From positions 1-34,249 of the forward strand of contig CANQGD010000017.1 of assembly GCA_947601445.1 (NCBI GenBank): a stretch of 34,249 nt of DNA, given 5' to 3'. The position numbers and the translations under genes are program-made. Under the pieces are notes generated by a model. That model had not been told where the DNA came from. It saw only the letters and a program-made list of their open reading frames with translations, and ran no database searches. The stretch comes from an uncultured Clostridia bacterium. GTDB taxonomy: Bacteria; Bacillota; Clostridia; Christensenellales; CAG-314. Of this stretch, positions 7,454 through 15,229 are shown in pieces (position 1 is the stretch's first letter; every line of letters starts with the position of its first letter).

Positions 7454-7996
7454 ATGAAATTTGTATGTTCGGTTTGCGGATACGTTTACGAAGGCGACGA
7501 GGCTCCCGAAAGATGCCCTCAATGCCGTGCTCCCAAAGAAAAGTTTGTCGCTCAAAACAGTGAAATGAGTTGGGCGGCGGAACATGTAGTTGGCGTTGCA
7601 AGCGGCGTGCCGCAGGATATTATCGATGATTTGAGAGCAAACTTCAACGGCGAATGTAGCGAGGTCGGTATGTATCTTGCAATGAGCCGCGTGGCTTTTC
7701 GCGAGGGCTATCCCGAAATTGGTCTGTATTGGGAAAAGGCGGCTTACGAAGAAGCCGAACACGCCGCCAAGTTTGCCGAACTGTTGGGAGAAGTAGTTAC
7801 CGACAGTACCGCTCAAAATCTGAAAATGCGTATCGAAGCGGAAAACGGCGCCACGATGGGCAAAACTCAGCTTGCCAAACGCGCCAAGGAACTCGGTTTG
7901 GACGCCATTCACGACACGGTTCACGAAATGGCGCGCGACGAAGCGCGGCACGGTAAAGCGTTTTTGGGTTTGTACAACAGATATTTCAAAAAATAA
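7454..7996 (+). CDS. Reverse rubrerythrin (rubredoxin-ferritin-like peroxidase)
   Basis: A 180-residue protein with an N-terminal rubredoxin domain (C5, C8, C21, C24) and a C-terminal four-helix ferritin-like domain (about residues 45-180). This order is the reverse of classical rubrerythrin. Diiron ligands are visible in [11 protein letters not shown], in EEAEHAAKF and in DEARHGKAF. In clostridia this family reduces hydrogen peroxide with electrons from NADH via rubredoxin partners and is strongly induced by oxygen. AAGGAG lies nine bases before the ATG; an upstream in-frame start at 7349 is ignored because it would overlap the small rubredoxin gene. A strong terminator follows. Indicates an anaerobe that meets oxygen. 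Confidence 0.92.
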   Translation: MKFVCSVCGYVYEGDEAPERCPQCRAPKEKFVAQNSEMSWAAEHVVGVASGVPQDIIDDLRANFNGECSEVGMYLAMSRVAFREGYPEIGLYWEKAAYEEAEHAAKFAELLGEVVTDSTAQNLKMRIEAENGATMGKTQLAKRAKELGLDAIHDTVHEMARDEARHGKAFLGLYNRYFKK

Positions 7997-8011
7997 TTTG
8001 ATTAAACCGAG

Positions 8012-8039
8012 AGCGACAGAACGACATTGTTCTGTCGCT
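8012..8039 (+). terminator. Intrinsic terminator of the rubrerythrin unit
   Basis: A perfect 11-bp stem (8012-8022 with 8029-8039), a six-base loop and a short T-run directly after it. Confidence 0.85.
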
Positions 8040-8059
8040 TTTCGGTAAAAAATTTGCAC

Positions 8060-8088
8060 TTGCGCAAGCACTGATATTGTTGTATAAT
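8060..8088 (+). promoter_or_regulatory. Promoter of the patatin-MBL-aro unit
   Basis: TTGCGC (8060-8065), a 17-base spacer and TATAAT (8083-8088). The predicted start near 8095 lies inside the longest open frame, so the first gene must start downstream of it. No terminator is seen until 18308, so this promoter may serve all eight genes. Confidence 0.6.
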
Positions 8089-8121
8089 AATATAAATAAT
8101 ATATTTCGGACGTTATTCGAC

Positions 8122-8925
8122 GTGAAAAGAAAATTTCAATTCAAACAACAGGAAACAATCAAACTCAAATACAAGTTGGGATTGGCATTGGCGGGCGGAG
8201 GCACGCGCGGATTTGCGCATATCGGCGTGTTGAAGGCTTTCAATGAGGAACATATCGGGTTCCATTGCGTAGCGGGTACATCTATCGGCTCGCTTATCGG
8301 TTCGCTGTATTGTGCGGGAGTCGGTTTGGATGCAATGCTGCACGAAGCTAAGCTGGTTTCCCGAAAGGAACTGCTCCGACGGATGTGGCTCAATTCCGAT
8401 TCCGCCAATATCGCGCGCGTTGTAAACAGACTGTTGGTTGACAAGACCTTCGACGAATTGTCCGTCCCGTTTGCCGCCGTAGCGGTGGATATTCAAAACG
8501 GCAACGAGGTGATATTAAACAGCGGCAATGTTGCAAAGGCGGTATCGGCAAGTTGCGCCGTACCCGCGCTTTTCAAGCCCGTTGAAATAGACGGACAATT
8601 GTTGGTGGACGGAGGACTTCTCAACAATATGCCCGCCGATATTTGTCGAAATATGGGCGCGGAAAAAGTTATAGGCGTGGATTTGAATCATACGCGGCAA
8701 GGCGCTCGATCGGGAAAACTTACCGATATTCTTATCGCCACGTGGAATATTACAACAAAATCGACAATGTACAAAGGACAGCAAAACAGCGATATTATCA
8801 TTGAACCGGAATTGAAAGATTTCAAACGCACCAGCCTTGACAATATTGACGAAATGGTTATGGAAGGGTATCGCGCAGCAAAAGAAAAAATGCCCGAAAT
8901 AAAAAAACTTTTGGGAATAAAGTAA
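8122..8925 (+). CDS. Patatin-like phospholipase
   Basis: A patatin-family serine acyl hydrolase, about 267 residues from the GTG at 8122. The oxyanion-hole loop GGGTRG is near residue 25, the nucleophile elbow GTSIGS has Ser near residue 53, and the catalytic Asp is in DGGLLNN near residue 162. These are all the residues needed for the Ser-Asp dyad. It has no signal peptide, so it should act on lipids at the inner face of the membrane or in the cytoplasm, like the RssA group. The start is uncertain: the open frame reaches back to 8077 across the promoter, and the GTG has only a weak GGA upstream. The stop is 13 bases before the lipoprotein ATG, so the two are cotranscribed. Confidence 0.85.
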   Translation: MKRKFQFKQQETIKLKYKLGLALAGGGTRGFAHIGVLKAFNEEHIGFHCVAGTSIGSLIGSLYCAGVGLDAMLHEAKLVSRKELLRRMWLNSDSANIARVVNRLLVDKTFDELSVPFAAVAVDIQNGNEVILNSGNVAKAVSASCAVPALFKPVEIDGQLLVDGGLLNNMPADICRNMGAEKVIGVDLNHTRQGARSGKLTDILIATWNITTKSTMYKGQQNSDIIIEPELKDFKRTSLDNIDEMVMEGYRAAKEKMPEIKKLLGIK

Positions 8926-8938
8926 CGGAGACAGAGCT

Positions 8939-11900
8939 ATGACTGATTTTCGCATAAACAAAAAAATCGCCATTGCGGTGCTTGTTTTACTTATATTTGT
9001 AAGTCTTACGGCGCTTTCGGGATGCGATTCATCTCAAACTTTGGATGTGACCTATACGGGAGGCAATATTCCCTTAGGAGGAGAAATCGACCGATCCGAT
9101 CTTGTCGTCGGAATTATCGGCGGATGGGGAACGCACAGACTCAGAGACGACCAATACGAGTTAAGCGATTTTGACAGTTCGACTATCGGCGAAAAAACCG
9201 TAACGGTTACATACACAGACGGAGATAAAACGCTTACCGCAACTTTTATCGTTACCGTTGTGGAAAGTTCTTCTCCCGCAAAACTGTCTCGCATAGAAGT
9301 CGAGTACAGCGGCGGAGATATTTTTGTCGGCGGCACGCTTGACAACGACAAAATCACAGTAAAAGCGTTTTACAGAGACGGTAGCAGTAAAACCGTTACC
9401 GGATGGACGCTGGACTTAGACAGCTCCAAGCCCGGGGATAAGACCGTAACGGTATACTATACCGAAGGCGAACAAACGGTCACGGATACGTTTACCGTAA
9501 AAATTGTGGAAGATAATTCTCCCGCAAAACTGTCTCGTATAGAAGTAGAGTACAGCGGCGGAGATATTATTGTGGGCGGCACGCTTGACAACGACAAAAT
9601 CACGGTAAAAGCGGTGTATACCGACGGCAGCAGCAAAACCGTGTCCGGATGGACATTGGGCGACTTTGACAGCGCCTCCGCCGGTACCAAAACCGTAAAA
9701 GTATCTTACACCGAAAACGGCGAGAGCGCGTCCGCAACATTCGAAGTGCAAGTAAAGTTTGCAAAGTTGATTCGTATCGAAGCAAGCTACAACGGCGGAG
9801 AATTGGTGATCGACGAAAAAATCAATCCCAACGAAGTGGCTGTTGTCGCCTACTTTGAGGACGGCTCGTACAAAAGCGTAACGGGTTTCGTTTTGTCACC
9901 GGAAAGCAGTCATACCGCAGGCAGGTTGGATGTTACCGTAACGTACACCGATACTCAAAGCAATACCACGGCGACAACCGTATTCTACGTAAATGTGCAG
10001 GCGGCGAAACCGACTGCTCTCCACATCGAAACTTCCGACTCTCCCGTATATTTGGGAGACGAAGTTCGCCCCAACCTTACTGTAACCGTGTCTTACGACG
10101 ACGGCAACAGCAAAATCATTACTGACTATACCCTTTCCGACGAAACGTTTGACACATCGGGCAAATTTACCGTCACTGTATCCTATACCGTGGGAGAAAT
10201 CAAATTGCAAGCCGAGGCGACTTTCAATGTACTGTCTTTGGTTTTGGAAAAAATAGAGGCGACCTACACGGGCGGAGATTTGGAAATAAACGGTTCCTTA
10301 GACAAAGACAAACTTTCCGTTACCGCCTTTTACTCCAATCAAAAGACCAAACAAATCACCGAAGGGTATACTTGTAATGTGGATACTTCCGTTGCGGGAG
10401 AAAAGCAAATAACCGTCGAATATTCCGAAAACGGCGTTACCGTTTCCGCTTCGGTAACATGCCGTGTTGTGGCGCGTGTAACCACGCTTACGGCAGAATA
10501 TCGCGGTGCAAATCCGCATTTGGGCGATAAGTTGAATGTAGACGAGATAGATATAAAAGTAGCGTTCAATGACGGCGTCGTTTGGCCGTTGAAAGGCAAC
10601 AGCCCCGGTGTGGAATTGTCTCCTACCGTATTTGATCAAGAAGGATTGCAAACGGTAAACGTAACCTATACCGTACCGACCGACCCGACCATTTATCGTA
10701 CGGGAAGCGCGCAGGATACGTTCAGCGTCATAGTGTTAGCCGCAGAAAAAACTTTGCAAAAAATAGAAGCTGTCTATACCGGCGGCAATATATTCGTAGG
10801 CGCTCAACCTGATAAAAGCAAGTTGACGGTAACAGCGTATTACAGCGACGGTTCTTCGAATACGGTTACCAACTTTACGGTAGGTACCGTGGACAGCAGT
10901 TCGGTCGGAACAAAGCAGTGGGAAATTTCCTATACCGAGGGAGAAACCAAAACCGCTTATGTCACAATAACAGTTGTGTCGCAACAAAGTTCAAGCGAAC
11001 CTGTCGAGGGAAAATACGACGTAAACACAATCAAGCAAGAAAACTTGTCTATTCATTTTCTTATGTTGGGTAACAAATACACAGGCGACAGCGTTTATAT
11101 CAAGGCGGGCGATACCGATATTTTGATTGACGCCGGTTCGCGCTACGATAGTGCGTCAACCATAACGAATTATGTAAATCAATATTGTTCCGACGGCAAA
11201 TTGGAGTATGTTATTGCGACGCATGCGCATCAGGACCATATTGAGGGATTTGTGAACGGAAGTGGAAACAACGGCGGAGTACTCGACAGGTTTAAGGTCG
11301 ATACAGTTATTACCTATGCTCGAAAGAAAACAACTTCTAATATTTCCAGTAAATTCACCGACAAGTTGAATACACTCAAAGAACAGGGTGTAAATGTATA
11401 CACGGCGAACGACTGCATTAACAACGCCAACGGCGCACAAAAGGAATTTACCCTTGCCGACGGAATTACAATGGAAATTCTCGACCAAAAGTACTATCGT
11501 CAAAGCGCAAGTAACGACAACAATTATTCCGTTTGCCTTATGATAAAGCAAGGGGAAAACAATTATCTGTTCACGGGCGACTTGGAAGACGACGGCGAAG
11601 AGTCGCTTGTGCAACTCAACCCGAATTTGCCGAAAGTGAAACTGTGGAAAGGCGGTCATCATGGCTCGTACACCGCGGGCAGCACGACGCTTCTGAAAAA
11701 GATACAACCCGAAACAGTGTGCATTTGCACTTGTATGGGCACAATTGAATATACAAAGACTACAACGAGTAATCACATGTTCCCCGCGCAGGAGTTTGTC
11801 GAGCGCGTTTCGCAATATACCGACAGAGTGTACTGCACGTCCGACGGCACAAAATATTCGAGCAGCAGCGCTTGTATTCCCGCCAACGGCAACATCGTGT

Positions 11901-12031
11901 TTGCTTGCACAAACGGTCAGATAACGATGTATTTTTCCAATAACAACCTCAAACTGAAAGATACGGATTGGTTCAAATCCACTTCTTGGTTCAAAAACAA
12001 CCCGAACATTCACCAAAGCTGGTATAATTGA
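8939..12031 (+). CDS. Secreted lipoprotein: about eight Ig-like repeats plus ComEC-type MBL domain
   Basis: A 1030-residue protein. It starts with a lipoprotein signal peptide ending in the lipobox LSGC (Cys about residue 29), so it should be anchored on the outer face of the membrane. Residues 35-690 are about eight repeats of 75-90 residues beginning near 35, 116, 198, 277, 360, 437, 515 and 603. Each opens with a line like IEVEYSGGDI and ends with a beta-rich TVTYT segment, typical of bacterial Ig-like (Big_3-type) domains. Residues 695-1030 form a metallo-beta-lactamase fold related to the soluble domain of ComEC: THAHQDH metal motif, FTGDLEDD, and KGGHHGS. In that family it cleaves phosphodiester bonds of nucleic acids, but the substrate here is unknown. 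GGAG lies nine bases before the ATG. It is paralogous to the next gene. Confidence 0.87.
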   Translation: MTDFRINKKIAIAVLVLLIFVSLTALSGCDSSQTLDVTYTGGNIPLGGEIDRSDLVVGIIGGWGTHRLRDDQYELSDFDSSTIGEKTVTVTYTDGDKTLTATFIVTVVESSSPAKLSRIEVEYSGGDIFVGGTLDNDKITVKAFYRDGSSKTVTGWTLDLDSSKPGDKTVTVYYTEGEQTVTDTFTVKIVEDNSPAKLSRIEVEYSGGDIIVGGTLDNDKITVKAVYTDGSSKTVSGWTLGDFDSASAGTKTVKVSYTENGESASATFEVQVKFAKLIRIEASYNGGELVIDEKINPNEVAVVAYFEDGSYKSVTGFVLSPESSHTAGRLDVTVTYTDTQSNTTATTVFYVNVQAAKPTALHIETSDSPVYLGDEVRPNLTVTVSYDDGNSKIITDYTLSDETFDTSGKFTVTVSYTVGEIKLQAEATFNVLSLVLEKIEATYTGGDLEINGSLDKDKLSVTAFYSNQKTKQITEGYTCNVDTSVAGEKQITVEYSENGVTVSASVTCRVVARVTTLTAEYRGANPHLGDKLNVDEIDIKVAFNDGVVWPLKGNSPGVELSPTVFDQEGLQTVNVTYTVPTDPTIYRTGSAQDTFSVIVLAAEKTLQKIEAVYTGGNIFVGAQPDKSKLTVTAYYSDGSSNTVTNFTVGTVDSSSVGTKQWEISYTEGETKTAYVTITVVSQQSSSEPVEGKYDVNTIKQENLSIHFLMLGNKYTGDSVYIKAGDTDILIDAGSRYDSASTITNYVNQYCSDGKLEYVIATHAHQDHIEGFVNGSGNNGGVLDRFKVDTVITYARKKTTSNISSKFTDKLNTLKEQGVNVYTANDCINNANGAQKEFTLADGITMEILDQKYYRQSASNDNNYSVCLMIKQGENNYLFTGDLEDDGEESLVQLNPNLPKVKLWKGGHHGSYTAGSTTLLKKIQPETVCICTCMGTIEYTKTTTSNHMFPAQEFVERVSQYTDRVYCTSDGTKYSSSSACIPANGNIVFACTNGQITMYFSNNNLKLKDTDWFKSTSWFKNNPNIHQSWYN
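9272..9627 (+). repeat. DNA-level tandem duplication within the Ig-like repeats
   Basis: Two stretches about 110 bases long, starting near 9272 and 9518 (period 246 bases, one Ig-like domain), are almost identical in DNA, with only scattered third-position changes. The other repeats of the gene are alike only in protein. This points to a recent in-frame duplication of one domain. Confidence 0.8.
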
Positions 12032-12054
12032 TTGACTGCGGTAGGCAAAAGTCA

Positions 12055-13263
12055 ATGGCAGATTCGCAAAAGGATATTTTCGACAAAGTAACAATTTTCG
12101 GCAAACGCACCTCGATGACAAAACGTCAATTCAAGGTGCTTTGCGTATGTATGACGGTTATTGTGATTGTCGGCGTGTTCGCATTGGTGATTGCGGGGTA
12201 TTTTTCGGGTTGGTTCGGCGGAGAGTATGGGCTGCACCGATATGACAAACGTTATTACAACATAAAATCCATTGCCGCCGAACAGCTATCGATACATTTT
12301 TTGCAGATGGAAAAGGGCAACGGAGACTGTATATTTGTCAAGGCGGGCGACACCGAAGTATTGATTGACGCGGGTTCTCAACCTGTCGGCGCGGCGTCTA
12401 TAAGGCAATATATCGACAGATTTTGTCAGGACGGCGTTTTGGAATATGTCGTTGTAACGCACGGAGACAGCGATCATTTGGCAGGTTTTGTGGGTACATC
12501 GGGCATAAAAGGTATTTTGGAACGTTACAAAGTAGGCAGAATAATACAATTTGCGCGCACCAACTCGCAAGGAGGTTTGTTTGCCGACTATTGCGCTGCG
12601 CGGGATAAGGCAATTGCCGACGGCACCGCTTTTTGTACCGCCTTGGATTGTTGCAAAGAAATTCGCGGCGCTCAACGCTCGTATACTCTTGCAAACGGCG
12701 TAACAATGGAAGTTTTGTACCAAGAGTTTTACGAAACTTCCACAAGCAATGAAAACGACTATTCCGTTTGTCTGCTGTTTACGCAGGGAGACAACCGTTA
12801 TTTGTTTACAGGGGATTTGGAACGTGCGGGCGAAAAATCTTTGTTGGAATGTAATCCCGAGTTGAAGGATGTTACTTTGTACAAAGCGGGGCATCACGGC
12901 TCTGCCGATTCGGGCAGCGGAATATTGCTCAACAAAATAAGACCGCAGTACGTTTGTATATGTTGTATAGCCGGCAGCACGGAATACACGCAGAATCTTA
13001 ACAATACTTTCCCCACGCAGGATTTTTTGCGCCGCATTGCTACCTATACGGACAACGTGTATGTGACAAACTGTGCTTACACGGAACAAAACGAATGGGG
13101 ACGGTTTACCGACGTGGAATACGGCAAACTTAACGGAGATATAGTGTTTGCTTGTACCGACGGCAGAATCTCAATGTATTTTTCCGAAAACAACGACAAA
13201 CTCAAAGACAGCGAGTGGTTCAGAAATAATCGCGAACTTCCCGCACAGTGGAGTGAATCATGA
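12055..13263 (+). CDS. Membrane-anchored ComEC-type MBL protein
   Basis: A 402-residue paralogue of the MBL part of the preceding lipoprotein. Residues 1-22 are cytoplasmic and basic, residues 23-45 are a single hydrophobic anchor, and the rest should be outside the cell. The metal motif is THGDSDH, the HxDxDH form common in ComEC-like enzymes, followed by FTGDLERAG and KAGHHGS. Alignment with the neighbour is continuous from the start of the MBL domain to the C-terminus, including the CIC cysteine cluster and MYFSENN tail, so it is a tandem duplicate. The start at 12055 has only a weak AGG upstream; an in-frame TTG at 12028 is less likely. Its TGA overlaps the aroC ATG by the ATGA pattern. 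The substrate is unknown. Confidence 0.82.
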   Translation: MADSQKDIFDKVTIFGKRTSMTKRQFKVLCVCMTVIVIVGVFALVIAGYFSGWFGGEYGLHRYDKRYYNIKSIAAEQLSIHFLQMEKGNGDCIFVKAGDTEVLIDAGSQPVGAASIRQYIDRFCQDGVLEYVVVTHGDSDHLAGFVGTSGIKGILERYKVGRIIQFARTNSQGGLFADYCAARDKAIADGTAFCTALDCCKEIRGAQRSYTLANGVTMEVLYQEFYETSTSNENDYSVCLLFTQGDNRYLFTGDLERAGEKSLLECNPELKDVTLYKAGHHGSADSGSGILLNKIRPQYVCICCIAGSTEYTQNLNNTFPTQDFLRRIATYTDNVYVTNCAYTEQNEWGRFTDVEYGKLNGDIVFACTDGRISMYFSENNDKLKDSEWFRNNRELPAQWSES

Positions 13264-14306
13264 TAACATATTCTTTTTTCGGCGCTTCTCACGGAGACGG
13301 ATACGGCGGCACCATTTGCGGTTTGCCGGACGGGTTTGTATTTTCCGTGGAGCAGGTCAACGAAATTCTTGCGTTGCGCAAGCGCGGTTATGGCAGAAGT
13401 CAACGCCAAACAATGGATGACAAGGTTCGATTTGAAGGTTTCGAATCCGACTTGGTGACGGTACACGGAGAATTGCGTTTTTTTATAGCGAATTTTTCCG
13501 TGGAAGCACGTCCCGAAATCACCGCATTGCGCAGCGGACACAGCGATGTGGTCGGCAGAGCGCGGTTTCCGCAATTGACCGTGAGACAAATCGCCGAACA
13601 GACAAGCGCTCGAAATAGCGTTTGTTATACGGTATTGGGCGCAATATGCAAACAATTATTGGTTGAAAAGGGTATATTTACATATCACTATGTGGAAAAA
13701 ATCGGCGGTATAGCCTCGCGAAACCGTTACCGTTTCGGACTTTCCGAAAAAGAACCTTATTTTCAGACACTGCATTGTCCCTGTCGTTACGCGACGGGAT
13801 TGATGTGTACGGCTATCGACAACGCGCGAGAGCAGGGCAACAGCTTGGGCGGTGTTGTGGCGGTGGGCGCAACGGGTATTCCTATGGGTATAGGAGAAAT
13901 TTTCCCCTATGACAAGCGTCTGGATGCTGTAATTGCGGCAAATTTGATGGGAATACCGTCCGTAAAGGGTGTGGCTTTCGGAATCGGTGACAAGTATGCG
14001 AGTTTGGACGGTGTTTCCGCTCATGACGAATTGAGTTTATCAGAGGAAAAAATAGTTTACTCCACAAACAAGTGCGGCGGTATTGTTTCCGGACTCACCA
14101 CGGGACAGGATATACTCTGTCATTTGACAGTGAAACCCGTTCCCACGGTAAAGGGCGTTTTTACTGTGGACAATATCACTCACGAAAAGGTTTTGCAGCA
14201 TTACGAACGGGCGGATACCTGCGTGGTTCCCAACGTGGGAGTTATAGCGGACAGCGTCCTGGCTTTCGTTTTGGCAAATCAAATGATTGAACAACATTTA
14301 ATATGA
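13260..14306 (+). CDS. aroC: Chorismate synthase (divergent)
   Basis: A 348-residue chorismate synthase, converting EPSP to chorismate with reduced FMN. Recognisable signatures are FGASHGDGYGG (first catalytic His near residue 11), LRSGHSD (second His), QTSARNSVCYTVLG, GGVVAVGATGIPMGIGE, LMGIPSVKGVAFGIG and GGIVSGLTTGQ. Several positions differ from the usual consensus. The standard RPGHAD is RSGHSD, and the C-terminal RHDPCVVPRA is RADTCVVPNV, keeping Asp but losing the His of that motif. The two catalytic histidines are present, so it is probably active. The ATG overlaps the stop of the MBL gene, and its own TGA overlaps the aroB ATG, which makes translational coupling likely on both sides. 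Confidence 0.9.
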   Translation: MITYSFFGASHGDGYGGTICGLPDGFVFSVEQVNEILALRKRGYGRSQRQTMDDKVRFEGFESDLVTVHGELRFFIANFSVEARPEITALRSGHSDVVGRARFPQLTVRQIAEQTSARNSVCYTVLGAICKQLLVEKGIFTYHYVEKIGGIASRNRYRFGLSEKEPYFQTLHCPCRYATGLMCTAIDNAREQGNSLGGVVAVGATGIPMGIGEIFPYDKRLDAVIAANLMGIPSVKGVAFGIGDKYASLDGVSAHDELSLSEEKIVYSTNKCGGIVSGLTTGQDILCHLTVKPVPTVKGVFTVDNITHEKVLQHYERADTCVVPNVGVIADSVLAFVLANQMIEQHLI

Positions 14307-15229
14307 AACAACTTGGCGACTGCATTTTGAAATACGGCAAATTTCGTATGTCCGACTTTGCCGCAAGTTACATTGTTACAGACAAAAATATTGCCGCGTT
14401 GTACGGTATAACGGGCGATAACGTATATTTTTTGCCGCGTGGCGAAGAGGCAAAAAGTTTTTTTCATGCGGAACAATTGTGCAAGTGGTTGCTTAAACGC
14501 AACGTGCGCACGGATTCGTTGGTTGTTGCGCTCGGCGGCGGCAGTATAGGGGATACGGTAGGGTTTGTATGCGGCATTTTTAAGCGCGGCGTAGAATTGT
14601 TGCATGTTCCTACAACGCTTGTGGCAATGGTGGATAGCGCTATCGGCGGAAAAACGGCGATAGACCTTGACGGCGTAAAAAACGCTGTCGGAAACTACCT
14701 GTTCGCCGATACGCTTATAGACGTGGATTTTTTACAAACATTAGATGACAAACAGATGCTTAACGGTATGGGCGAAATATTCAAATATCGCATGTTGAGC
14801 GACGAAATCGATCGAGTTTTTCGAGACGGAAATTTGAACGATACAATCTGTGCCTGCGCCGAATTTAAGCGCGGTATCTGCATTGCCGATCCCTATTGTC
14901 AAGGCGTGCGCAACAGTCTGAACTTCGGACATACATTGGGACATGCAATGGAATTGTCCTTGGGTATTCCTCACGGAATAGCCGTTGCAAACGGAATATA
15001 TTACGAGACGCTGCTTTCCTGCAAATTGGGTCTGTGTTCTTGCAAATATTCGGATAAGTGGCGAGAGGAAATTTTCCGACAGTTTGAGATATTCCCCGTT
15101 GCGGAGGTTTTGCCGTTGACGCTTCAAGACAAAAAGAACGTCGGCAATGACGTAAGTTTTGTTTTGCCGCCCGCTTTTGAAACGGTGCGTATACCTTACG
15201 AACGAATTAAAGAGTTACTTTTGAAATGA
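14303..15229 (+). CDS. aroB: 3-Dehydroquinate synthase
   Basis: A 308-residue AroB, closing DAHP to 3-dehydroquinate with NAD and a divalent metal. GGGSIGDTVGF (about residues 76-86) binds NAD. VPTTLVAMVDSAIGGKTA follows. The metal ligands are the Glu in GMGEIFKY and the histidines in NFGHTLGHAME and GIPHGIAVANG. It is about 40-50 residues shorter than common AroB proteins, mainly at the N-terminus and C-terminal domain, but all catalytic motifs are there. It is coupled by ATGA overlaps to aroC upstream and to the fused aroA-aroE gene downstream. Confidence 0.93.
   Translation: MKQLGDCILKYGKFRMSDFAASYIVTDKNIAALYGITGDNVYFLPRGEEAKSFFHAEQLCKWLLKRNVRTDSLVVALGGGSIGDTVGFVCGIFKRGVELLHVPTTLVAMVDSAIGGKTAIDLDGVKNAVGNYLFADTLIDVDFLQTLDDKQMLNGMGEIFKYRMLSDEIDRVFRDGNLNDTICACAEFKRGICIADPYCQGVRNSLNFGHTLGHAMELSLGIPHGIAVANGIYYETLLSCKLGLCSCKYSDKWREEIFRQFEIFPVAEVLPLTLQDKKNVGNDVSFVLPPAFETVRIPYERIKELLLK

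Noticed and set aside
11156-12121. 321-codon minus-strand frame over the MBL domain of the lipoprotein
   Set aside because: The opposite strand encodes a clear MBL domain with metal motifs; this frame is its antisense shadow.
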